Below are positions 18,592-27,100 of a stretch of 64,000 bases of DNA, in pieces. The notes below the pieces were generated by a model. That model had not been told where the DNA came from and did no database searches. It saw nothing but the letters and a program-made list of their open reading frames with translations. The translations under genes and the position numbers were made by a program. The stretch is from Boudabousia tangfeifanii (lineage in GTDB: Bacteria > Actinomycetota > Actinomycetes > Actinomycetales > Actinomycetaceae): the NCBI RefSeq assembly GCF_001856685.1, contig NZ_CP017812.1:1674001-1738000 (forward strand), read 5' to 3'. Position 1 is the first letter of the stretch. The number at the start of each line of letters is the position of its first letter.

Positions 18592-19800
18592 TCAGAGTCC
18601 GAGACGCTCGGCCACATAGTCGACGTCCTTATCGCCACGGCCCGAAAGGTTAGCCACCACGATCTTGTCGGAGTCTAGTTCCTTCGCTAGCTGGCAGGCG
18701 TAAGCAACTGCGTGCGACGATTCGAGTGCCGGGATAATACCCTCCGACTTGGACAGCTGGCTAAACGCAGCCAGAGCAGCCTGATCGTCACAAGTTACAT
18801 AATTGACTCGGCCGCTGTCACGCAAAGCGGCGTGCTGCGGGCCAACGCCTGGATAATCCAGACCGGAAGCAATCGAGTGAACCGGCGAAGGTTCACCATT
18901 TTCTTCCTGGAGCACCAGAGTGTTCATGCCGTGAATGAAACCAGCCGATCCCTTAGCCATGGTGGCCGCGTGACGCTGCCCATCAAGTCCTTCACCAGCG
19001 GGCTCAACCCCGTAAAGAGCAACTTCACTCTCTGGCAAGAAGGCATCAAAGAGGCCCATCGCGTTCGAGCCACCGCCAACACAAGCCACTAGCGCATCTG
19101 GCAGACGCCCCTCGGCCTTAAGCATTTGCTCCTTAACTTCCTTCCCCACCACGGACTGGAAGTCACGAACCATCGAAGGATACGGATCTGGGCCCACCAC
19201 CGAACCGATGCAAAACATGGTGTCTTCATAGTCGGCAGCATAAGTATCGAATGCCGAGTCAACAGCTTCCTTCAAAGAACGACCACCATGAGAAACCGGC
19301 ACCACCTTAGCGCCCAGCAACTGCATGCGGATTACGTTCGGATGCTGCTTTTCCACGTCAATCTCACCCATGTGAACTTCACATTCGAGACCGAGAAGCG
19401 CGGCAGCGGTAGCTAGTGCCACCCCATGCTGACCCGCACCGGTTTCAGCAATCACCTTGCGCTTGCCCATACGCTTAGCCAAAAGTACTTCGCCGAGGCA
19501 GTGGTTAATCTTGTGGGAACCAGAATGGTTCAAATCCTCACGCTTGAGGTAAATCTTGGCGCCACCGACCTCGCGAGTAAGATTCTCAGCAAAATAAAGC
19601 AAAGACGGGCGGCCAACATAGTTGACCAGTAAGTCACGGTAAGCTGCCTGAAATTCTGGATCATTAGCTGCTTTCGCATAAGCTTCTCGCACCTGCGCGA
19701 TAGGCTTAACCAAATGTGGGGGCAACTCTGCCCCACCGTAAGCGCCAAAGTAACCGTTTTCATCTGCACGGAAAACCTGAGAGGAATTTTCCTGTGTCAT
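18592..19800 (-). CDS. trpB: Tryptophan synthase beta chain
   Basis: TrpB condenses indole with serine to give tryptophan, using pyridoxal phosphate. The 402-residue protein has the PLP-lysine motif LNHSGSHKINHCLGE, the ETGAGQHG and VACVGGGSNAMG phosphate-binding loops, and the C-terminal NLSGRGDKD, all typical of TrpB1. The ATG at 19800 follows AAGGAGA. The open frame upstream of it covers the attenuator and is not coding. No trpA or other trp gene is adjacent: 18263-18591 holds only terminators, and the next gene upstream is divergent fetB. The partner alpha chain must be elsewhere. The gene is preceded by an apparent transcription attenuator. Confidence 0.96.
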   Translation of the reverse strand: MTQENSSQVFRADENGYFGAYGGAELPPHLVKPIAQVREAYAKAANDPEFQAAYRDLLVNYVGRPSLLYFAENLTREVGGAKIYLKREDLNHSGSHKINHCLGEVLLAKRMGKRKVIAETGAGQHGVALATAAALLGLECEVHMGEIDVEKQHPNVIRMQLLGAKVVPVSHGGRSLKEAVDSAFDTYAADYEDTMFCIGSVVGPDPYPSMVRDFQSVVGKEVKEQMLKAEGRLPDALVACVGGGSNAMGLFDAFLPESEVALYGVEPAGEGLDGQRHAATMAKGSAGFIHGMNTLVLQEENGEPSPVHSIASGLDYPGVGPQHAALRDSGRVNYVTCDDQAALAAFSQLSKSEGIIPALESSHAVAYACQLAKELDSDKIVVANLSGRGDKDVDYVAERLGL

Positions 19801-19844
19801 TTTTTCTCTCCTTGTTGTTTTGTTTTGCCCAAGGAGACAACAAA

Positions 19845-19868
19845 AAATCGCCCCCTTTGAGGCGATCA
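19845..19868 (-). terminator. trp attenuator terminator
   Basis: On the minus strand ATCGCCTC pairs with GGGGCGAT around a four-base loop and is followed by six T residues. It lies between the leader peptide and trpB. An upstream AGGCG in the leader can pair instead with its 5' arm (CGCCT), forming an antiterminator. Confidence 0.8.
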
Positions 19869-19894
19869 CTTTTGCACGAGAAAGAGCCGCCTAA

Positions 19895-19927
19895 CTAGGC
19901 GCGCCACCAGTTCTTTAAGTGCATCAT
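19895..19927 (-). CDS. trpL: trp leader peptide MMHLKNWWRA
   Basis: A ten-codon frame on the minus strand reads MMHLKNWWRA and contains two adjacent Trp codons just before its stop. Overlapping and following it, CGCC-TAGTTA-GGCG can form the pause hairpin and AGGCG...CGCCT the antiterminator, with the terminator next. This arrangement is the classic sensor of charged tRNA-Trp. The ribosome site before the ATG is weak, which is the main doubt; two consecutive ATG codons are available. Confidence 0.75.
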   Translation of the reverse strand: MMHLKNWWRA

Positions 19928-20062
19928 GGCGGAAACAATAACACGTCTTTTGCTTTCTAGGCAAATGGAAAATATATGCCAAACCAAACTCACAAATGAG
20001 AGACTGCTTAACTATTACTCTCTGGGGTGGACAGTACTATATGGAACTAGTAGAACTTCCTC

Positions 20063-20806
20063 ATGGCTATCTCAACTACTGCACTACTCCACACCCTAAT
20101 TGGGTGTGCCATTTTCTTGGCGCTAACCCTAGCGATCCAAAAATGGTACGGAGTACAGCTCGGTTGGCAGCCACTCATCGCCGGACTTCGGGCAGTAATC
20201 CAGCTAGCTGCACTTTCACTAATTCTGCACGGCATTTTCGACAATATTTACCTTGCCTGGGTCTTCGTGGGTGTCATGATGCTAATTGCCTCACTAACAT
20301 CAATGCGACGCTCGAAAGGCCTCATTTACGGGGCAATTGCTGCCCCCGCCGGCATTGTCGTGTCAGCTTCAATCACCATCATTGCGATTTTCGCCATCCA
20401 CATGCTGGACTTTAGCGTCTCTCACCTAATCGCCGTTGGTGGCATCGTCACCGGCAACTGCATGAGCGCCGCCACCCTCACCGGTCGACGCTTCATGGCC
20501 TCCTCTAAAGCTATGCGCGGTGAAATCGAAGGCTGGCTCGCCCTCGGTGCACCACCACAGCGAGCATTCCTAGACGTCTCACGTGTGTCCATCCGCGAAA
20601 TGCTGATCCCCAAAATCGACCAAACCAAAAACACCGGCCTTGTGACCCTACCAGGGGCCTTCGTTGGTGCCCTCATGGGTGGAGCCGTCCCCATCGAAGC
20701 AGCACAGTTCCAAATCGTGGTACTCATTTCGATCATGTTTGCCTCAACCTTAACCGCAACCATCCAAACCATGATCCTCTCGCGAGCCACCAAACTCTCA
20801 ATCTGA
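20063..20806 (+). CDS. FetB/UPF0014-family ABC permease
   Basis: This is a 247-residue membrane protein with about seven hydrophobic segments. The signature QTKNTGLVTLPGAFVGALMGG belongs to the FetB/YbbM (UPF0014) family, where the E. coli FetAB pair exports iron. A second conserved stretch, IVTGNCMSAATLTG, is also typical. No ATPase of the FetA type lies next to it on either side, which is unusual, so its energising partner must be encoded elsewhere. There is no clear ribosome site before ATG 20063. A TACTAT hexamer at 20035-20040 could be a -10 box giving a leader of under 20 bases. Confidence 0.8.
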   Translation: MAISTTALLHTLIGCAIFLALTLAIQKWYGVQLGWQPLIAGLRAVIQLAALSLILHGIFDNIYLAWVFVGVMMLIASLTSMRRSKGLIYGAIAAPAGIVVSASITIIAIFAIHMLDFSVSHLIAVGGIVTGNCMSAATLTGRRFMASSKAMRGEIEGWLALGAPPQRAFLDVSRVSIREMLIPKIDQTKNTGLVTLPGAFVGALMGGAVPIEAAQFQIVVLISIMFASTLTATIQTMILSRATKLSI

Positions 20807-20891
20807 GCTCGCGCCACAAAGCCCCAATCTGAACCCGACTCCCCTGCTAGGAAAACCCCAAGCTCCCCAAAGTTACTTGCATCGCCTAGGC

Positions 20892-20920
20892 TTGCCGCTG
20901 TGGTAGCCGGCTTTTAGAGT
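20892..20920 (+). promoter_or_regulatory. Promoter for a leaderless mscS transcript
   Basis: TTGCCG at 20892-20897 and TAGAGT at 20915-20920 are 17 bp apart. The -10 hexamer ends seven bases before the ATG at 20928, where transcription would start. No ribosome site is visible before the ATG, which fits a leaderless mRNA, a common type in actinobacteria. Confidence 0.5.
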
Positions 20921-20927
20921 AGTACAC

Positions 20928-21791
20928 ATGAAAAATCCTGGTCTTGCTGCCCTCACCATGGCAGGAGCCTTGCGTGGGCTCACGGTTTTCGTAATTGGCC
21001 TTTTGCTTGCCTTTGCGGTGGCCTTCCTCGTGCGACAGTTCATGCGTTGGCGTGGACGCGGCTCAAGTTCGCGCCGTATTCTCAGCCGAGTACTTTTCTG
21101 GGTCCTCGCGCTATTGTCGTTAATGGCAGCTCTAACAGTGGTTTTCCCGTCGATTAACCCGGTCGACGTCCTCGGCGGTTTGGGAGTCATTTCGGTGGCC
21201 GCCGGTATCGCCTTCCAGACCGTCCTCGGCAATATGTTTGCCGGCATGGTGATCCTCTCCCGCGACCGCTTCCGCGTAGGCGACCAAGTGATTGTCGGCG
21301 AAAACGCGGGCACCATCACCCAGATTCATCTTTCTTCCACAATCATCCGCACCTTCGACGGGCAGTTGGTGATTATTCCGAACACCATCATGCATTCCAC
21401 CCAAGTGGTAGTTCAGACCGGGTTCGAGCGGATCCGCACCTGCGTGCGCGTCGCCCTTTCAACCAGCGCCGATTTTGATCAGGCGCAAGCAGTGGCCGAA
21501 AAGACCATGCGAAACCTCGACCTCGTAATGAATGAGCCAGCCCCACGGGCCATGTTTTCAGAAGTGGGCACCGAGTCCGTCACCATGGAGCTGCTCTTCT
21601 GGTCAGGATCGACCAAGCTCGAGTCACGCGAAGCCACCGACACCATTATTCGTACCGTCGTTTCTGCCTTGCAGGCCGAGGGCGTGCCCCTAGCGACCAG
21701 TGGCCTAGAAAATGCCAAACTCATCGCCAGCCGCGCTTTCCCCAACGAAAGCGCCGGCAAACCAAATGCCAAAACCGAGGTCAGCAAATAG
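20928..21791 (+). CDS. MscS-family mechanosensitive channel
   Basis: A 287-residue small-conductance mechanosensitive channel protein that would release solutes on hypo-osmotic shock. Two or three N-terminal membrane helices are followed by the pore-lining helix GGLGVISVAAGIAFQTVLGNMFAG, rich in Gly and Ala. The beta domain comes next with RFRVGDQVIVGENAGTITQI and VIIPNTIMHSTQV. Length and order are those of a basic MscS protein. It is monocistronic, ending at a strong hairpin. Confidence 0.9.
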   Translation: MKNPGLAALTMAGALRGLTVFVIGLLLAFAVAFLVRQFMRWRGRGSSSRRILSRVLFWVLALLSLMAALTVVFPSINPVDVLGGLGVISVAAGIAFQTVLGNMFAGMVILSRDRFRVGDQVIVGENAGTITQIHLSSTIIRTFDGQLVIIPNTIMHSTQVVVQTGFERIRTCVRVALSTSADFDQAQAVAEKTMRNLDLVMNEPAPRAMFSEVGTESVTMELLFWSGSTKLESREATDTIIRTVVSALQAEGVPLATSGLENAKLIASRAFPNESAGKPNAKTEVSK

Positions 21792-21802
21792 TCGATAAAG
21801 CT

Positions 21803-21836
21803 TTGGGGTGCTAAGTTCGTAAACTTAGCACCCCAA
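21803..21836. terminator. Bidirectional terminator between mscS and the CoA-disulfide reductase gene
   Basis: TTGGGGTGCTAAGTT pairs with AACTTAGCACCCCAA around a short loop. It lies in the 77-bp gap between convergent genes. Confidence 0.85.
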
Positions 21837-21868
21837 ATTGTTTTCGCGAGATAGAAAGACTAGTTCTC

Positions 21869-23563
21869 TCAGGCCTGCTGGGCGTCCCGCTCTTGCTTGC
21901 GCTGCCAGGCGCTCCAAGAGGTGTAACCACCGTCGAGGTTAGTGGCTGCCAAATCATGTGCCTTCAAGATCTGCACGGCGGTGTGCCCACGCACGCCCAC
22001 CGCACAGTGCACCACGATTTCCTTTCCATTAGCGAGCTCTCGCACCTCGTCGATACGATCACGCAAATCGTCCAGTGGCACGTTTACTGCCTGCGGGATG
22101 TTGCCACGCTCGAACTCGCCCACGGTTCGCACGTCTAGCACCAAATGACCATCAGCCTGCTTCTGCGCGAGGTCATGAATATCAACGCTGGATGTCACGC
22201 CGCTAGCCAAGTTATCAGCCACGAAGCCGAGCATGGTAATCGGATCCTTGGCAGAACCAAACTGAGGGGCGTAAGCCAAGTCAATACCAGCCAAGTCGGT
22301 TGCCAGTAAACCGCCCGCAATCGCCGTAGCAATCACGTCGATTCGCTTATCCGCTCCGGCCCCACCGACTGCCTGCGCGCCTAGAATTTCGAGGGTCTTG
22401 GGATCATAAACCAGCTTCAATGCCAGTTTTTCCGCACCCGGGTAATAGGTAGCGTGGTTGAACGGGTGAGTATGGATGGTGGCCACTTCCCGCCCATTTG
22501 CCTTTGCTTTGCGCTCATTCCAACCGGTAGCAGCAACCGTCAAACCGAGGACGCCCACCACCGCCGTGCCCAATACTCCGGCGGTCTTGCGAACTTGGCC
22601 ATCACCGTTGCTCGGAGCCAAGCCAACAATAATGTCAGCCACCGCGCGACCATCACGGTTCGCACTATTGGCCAAAGGAATATGAACTGGAGCTCCATCA
22701 ATCCGGTCACGCTTAACCACCGCGTCCCCAACCGCAAAGATATCGGGGTCACTAGTCCGTTGGCTCTCGTCGACCACGATGCCACCACGCTGATCGGTTT
22801 CGAGGCCGGCATCCTTCGCAATATTGGTATCTGGACGAACGCCCACTGCGATAATCACCATTTCGGCCGGAACTTGCTTCCCCGACTTAAGCACTACGGC
22901 GTCCTCGGTAATCTCAGTGGCCTGATCGTTAGTGACCACCTTAATCCCTTGGTCGATCAGGTGATTTTCCACCATTGCCGCCATCTCATCATCGAGTGGC
23001 GCCAAAATCTGAGGAGCCGCTTCCACCAAAGTGACCTCAATGCCACGCTTGTGCAAGTTCTCAGCTAGTTCGAGGCCGATAAAGCCTGCGCCGAGCAATG
23101 CGGCAGTCTTTGGTTTGGTCTGTACCTGCGCCATAATGGCATCCACATCGGCCACATTCCGCAAAGTCAAACCGCGTTCCGCCCCTGGCATGGGTGGCAC
23201 AAAAGGCTTAGCCCCAGGAGCCAAAATTAGCTGATCGTACTCGAAGGTTTTCTCGCCCTCGGGAGTATTAGCGGTGACTTCTTTGCGTTCACGATCAATC
23301 TTCACCGCATCATGTTGCACCAAAACATCAAGGTTAAAGCGCGACTTGAGAGATTTTGGCGTCTGTAGCAATAGTGCGTCACGTTCCTCAATCACCCCAC
23401 CGGCATAGTAGGGCAAACCACAGTTCGCGAAAGAAACATGTTCCCCACGTTCCAGAATGGTAATCTCTGCGTTTTCGTCAAGACGACGAAGGCGGGTGGC
23501 CGCTGACATTCCACCAGCAACACCACCGATAATCAGTACTTTACGAGCATTGTTAGCAGTCAT
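21869..23563 (-). CDS. CoA-disulfide/per- or polysulfide reductase with C-terminal rhodanese domain
   Basis: A 564-residue flavoprotein. Residues 1 to about 450 are a pyridine-nucleotide-disulfide reductase with FAD motif IIGGVAGGMSAATRLRR, the single redox Cys in HVSFANCGLPYY typical of CoA-disulfide reductase, the NAD(P) motif LLGAGFIGLELAENL and IFAVGDA. Residues about 465-555 are a rhodanese domain with active Cys in VHCAVGVRGHTA. Such fusions reduce CoA persulfide or polysulfide and handle reactive sulfur. It lies 50 bp after a small Cys-rich gene on the same strand, and both are behind a promoter with a CsoR/CstR-like palindrome. That context suggests induction by reactive sulfur species. 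Confidence 0.9.
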   Translation of the reverse strand: MTANNARKVLIIGGVAGGMSAATRLRRLDENAEITILERGEHVSFANCGLPYYAGGVIEERDALLLQTPKSLKSRFNLDVLVQHDAVKIDRERKEVTANTPEGEKTFEYDQLILAPGAKPFVPPMPGAERGLTLRNVADVDAIMAQVQTKPKTAALLGAGFIGLELAENLHKRGIEVTLVEAAPQILAPLDDEMAAMVENHLIDQGIKVVTNDQATEITEDAVVLKSGKQVPAEMVIIAVGVRPDTNIAKDAGLETDQRGGIVVDESQRTSDPDIFAVGDAVVKRDRIDGAPVHIPLANSANRDGRAVADIIVGLAPSNGDGQVRKTAGVLGTAVVGVLGLTVAATGWNERKAKANGREVATIHTHPFNHATYYPGAEKLALKLVYDPKTLEILGAQAVGGAGADKRIDVIATAIAGGLLATDLAGIDLAYAPQFGSAKDPITMLGFVADNLASGVTSSVDIHDLAQKQADGHLVLDVRTVGEFERGNIPQAVNVPLDDLRDRIDEVRELANGKEIVVHCAVGVRGHTAVQILKAHDLAATNLDGGYTSWSAWQRKQERDAQQA

Positions 23564-23613
23564 CTTTAACCGTCCTTATGGTTGACCAGAAGCTTTGTTG
23601 AAGTCTTTCGGCG

Positions 23614-23745
23614 TTAGTTGTTGGCGTCTTGATCGCAAGTGCATCGTTGATCTTGCGGCACGCTAGCCATCACTTGATCTGCATGCATTCCACAACCAGT
23701 CCAAGTAGTTTTGCGGCATTTGGGGCAAATAATTGGGCTACACAT
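23614..23745 (-). CDS. Small cysteine-rich protein (43 aa), putative zinc ribbon-like
   Basis: A 43-residue frame with ATG 23745 behind AAGGAG encodes a protein with CPKCRKTTWTGCG, MHADQVM and a C-terminal RCTC motif. The two CxxC/CxC groups suggest metal or persulfide binding. I recall short proteins of this pattern (CPKC..TTW.GCG.H.DQVM) as common uncharacterised actinobacterial proteins, often near sulfur or redox genes, but have no assigned function for them. It is the first gene after the palindromic promoter and precedes the CoA-disulfide reductase gene by 50 bp. It is too short to appear in ordinary gene calls. Confidence 0.8.
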   Translation of the reverse strand: MCSPIICPKCRKTTWTGCGMHADQVMASVPQDQRCTCDQDANN

Positions 23746-23765
23746 AGTTACTCCTTAATCTTGGG

Positions 23766-23804
23766 ATACCCCTCAATAATATACCCCCGGGGGTATCTAC
23801 TCAA
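23766..23804 (-). promoter_or_regulatory. Promoter with CsoR/CstR-like operator in its spacer
   Basis: Read on the minus strand, TTGAGT (23799-23804) and TATTAT (23776-23781) form -35 and -10 boxes 17 bp apart. The perfect palindrome ATACCCCCGGGGGTAT (23781-23796) fills the spacer. A further half-site ATACCCC stands at 23766-23772. G/C-tract palindromes flanked by TAT are the operators of CsoR-family repressors, including the persulfide sensor CstR. No csoR or cstR gene is in the window. Confidence 0.75.
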
Positions 23805-24144
23805 CTTTTATTTGCCTATTCCATTTTTCCTAAGAGGGCAAACATTCTCAAGGAAAAGACAGCGTGACGTTTCTTGTGCATAAATATTCAGCTCTGCCAC
23901 AACACCTTCCTCAACCACTAAACCCATCACGCTCACCCAGTTTTGCGCCAACCACTCTCGAAGCTACAGAAAAATCCCTACTGCCAACACAGTACTTAAT
24001 GCCCACTTTGACGATCAAAACATGAACGTGAGGAAAAAATCAGCATTTTTGCACAGCTACACTTTTACGAAAATAGGAAAAGAATTGTATACTCATACAA
24101 AATGTTTATTTACGTAAACACCATCCCGAACACAAGGAAGTGTG
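23805..24144 (+). promoter_or_regulatory. Upstream region of the GH84 gene with two inverted repeats
   Basis: There is no gene in these 340 bp. Two adjacent inverted repeats lie close to the start: TTGTATACTCATACAA (24085-24100) and TGTTTATTTACGTAAACA (24103-24120). Either could be a repressor site. The ribosome site AAGGAAG follows before ATG 24145. Confidence 0.45.
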
Positions 24145-27100
24145 ATGATTAAACGCGTATTGTCTGGATTGTTGGGCTTCGCGCTAGCGGTGACGCTAGT
24201 GGGACTCCAACCATTTCAAGCGATTGCCATTGCGGCTCCGCTTGACTATGAAATCTACCCAACGCCGCATACCATTTCTTACCAAGATGGCGATTTCATT
24301 CTCCGCAATGAAGCCAATTTGGTAACTGATTCTAAGGTCGATTTGGCCACCAAGAATCGTGCGAAAGAAGCTTTGGGTAAGGCTGGGATCACTGCCACCG
24401 AGAGTGGCGCAGTAGCTCCTAACAAGCTCAACGTACTTGTCGGCATGACCGCTGACAGTGCGGCAGCAAAGTTCATTAAGGAAGCTGGAGTCAGCACTAG
24501 CGAAACGCTAGCCAAGGCCGACTCTTACGTCCTCGTCATTAAGAACGGCACCATTGCAGTGCAAGGTAAGGACGAAGACGGTACCTTCTATGGCACCACT
24601 ACCCTGTACCACATCTTGGCACAGCTACCAAGCTTCCGAGTACGTAACTTGGTCATCCACGACTGGGCCGACGTGCTAAGCCGCGGCTTCATCGAAGGCT
24701 ACTACGGTAACCCTTGGTCGAAGCAGGATCGCATCAACCTAATGAAGTTCGGTGGCTACTACAAGCTAAACTCCTACTTCTACGCTCCTAAGGACGACCC
24801 GAAGCACAACGCAAAGTGGCGTGAACTTTACACTCCTGAAGAACTAAACGATATTCGCGAAATGGCCGAGGCCGGTAACGCTTCGAAGACTCGCTTCGTT
24901 TACGCTTTGCACCCCTTCATGAACTCGCCAATGCGTTTCGATAGCAACTACGATGCCGATTTCAAGGTTTTGACTGCTAAGTACAAGCAGGTTATCGACT
25001 CTGGCGTTCGTGAAATCGCTTTGTTGGCCGACGATGCTCGCAACTTCGGTCACGCAAACTACAAGCGTTTGCTTGAAGATCTCACCAAGTTCTTGAAGAA
25101 GGAACAGGCTAACTACCCTGACCTCAAGATCACTCTTCCTTTCTGCGTTGTTGACTACATGGGTTGGGGCCACGCCGAATACTCGGAATTCCCTGCCAAT
25201 GTTCAGATCATCATGACTGGTGGTCGTGTTTGGGGCGAAGTCACCAACAACTTCACCCAGCGCTTCACCTCCACCGCAGGCCGTGGCCCATACTTGTGGA
25301 TCAACTGGCCTTGCACCGACAACTCGAACCGCCACCTCATCATGGGTGGTAACGCTTCCTTCTTGCACCCAGGTGTTCAGCCACAGAATATCCAGGGCAT
25401 CGTGCTTAACCCGATGGAACACTCGGAGCCTTCCAAGGTAGCTATCTTCGCTAACGCGGAATACTCTTGGAACATTTGGCAGTCCAATGAAAAGGCCGAG
25501 CAGGTTTGGCAGGACGGTTTCCGTCACGCCGACCACATGACCGCTGTTGACACCGAAGCTTCCCGCGCTCTTCGCGAACTTTCGAAGCACATGATCAACC
25601 AGGCCATGGACTCCCGTGTGGTTGCTCTTAACGAATCGGTGGAACTTGCTCCTAAGCTCCGCGCTTTCTTGGACAAGTTGGCTGCCAATACCTTCACCGA
25701 TGAAGATGCCGATCAGATTGCCGCTGAGTTCACCTTGTTGCGTCACTCTGCTGACACCTTCCTTGCCAACCCAGGCACCCCGGTGATGCGCGACCAGATG
25801 CGTCCTTTCTTGCAGTCTTTCCAGGACACCGGCGATGCCGCAGTTTCCTTCATGAATGCGCTAAAGGCCGCTAAGCGAGGCGACTCCGCTGCTCTAATGC
25901 AGGAATACAACAAGGGTCTTGCCCAGTTGAACGCTTCCCGTTCACACACCTTCCGTTCCAAGATGAACCAGCAGGTTGCCGCTGAAGTTGGCGTCCAGCA
26001 CATCGTTCCATTCTTGAACAAGGTCCGTGACGACTTGGCTCGCCGAGTTAACGAAACTGCTGACCCAGACTTAGTCACCTCTCGTTACATCACCAACCGT
26101 ACCGATAACCCTGAAGGTCAAGTTGCGAACGTTTTCGATAACAACACCTCAACTCAGTTGCTTTACAAGAACCCAGCCACAATCGCTAACGGTGAATACG
26201 TTGGTGTCTTGTACAACCGCCCAATCGAACTAAAGTCTTACAAGTTCGAACTTGGTCGTAACGGCAACTTGGGTGATACCTTCAAGAAGGCCAAGGTACA
26301 GATCACCGAGGACGGCACCAAATGGGTCGACCTCGATCGTGAAGTACTTTCCGACCCTTCCACTGTGAAGAAGGAAAATGTTAACCGTACTGTTCGCGGT
26401 ATCCGCGTGATTTCCACCGAGGAAAAGACCAACACCTGGCTCGGTGTACGCGACATTGTCATCAACCCTGAAGATGCTCCTGCTCCAGTTGGCAAGATCA
26501 CTGGTCAGTACTCCAGCAACGGCATTGCTCCTCGTCAGGGCACCCTTGACAAGCTTGGCGATGGCAATGACGAATCTGAAGCAATGTTTGCGAAGAATCC
26601 TTACGAACAACCTGATCGTGATTCGATCCCAGCAAACGCTAATGTCACTTTGACTTTGCCTCGCCCAACTGAGGTTGGCAACGTTCACATTGCACAAGGC
26701 GTTTCCCGTGCAAGCGACGTGCCGAACAAGGCTGTGCTTGAAGCTCAGGGCGAGGATGGTAACTGGACTGAAGTTGCTCCGCTAGAAAAGATCCAGCGTC
26801 AGGACATTGCCGTTAACCGCACTGTTAAGGCATTGCGTATCGTTAACAAGGAAAAGGTCAACATTTGGTGGCGTCTAGGCGAATTCACCGCTAAGGCACC
26901 GGTGCGCGACACCGCAGGCACCGAAAATGTCTACACTGACCTTGAAAACCACAATTTGACCGCACGCCTTTCCGAAGGCAAGGCCGAGATTGTTACCCCA
27001 GCTCAAGTTTCCCTTGCTGCTGGTAAGTACGTTGGTTTGAAGTTGGATGCGATTCGTAACGTCACCAAGATTGAGGTTAACCCCAATAGCTTGCCTGATG

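Noticed and set aside
24844..25746. A 300-codon minus-strand frame inside the GH84 catalytic domain
   Set aside because: It is the complement of a well-supported domain with clear GH84 motifs and no ribosome site; codon bias explains its openness.
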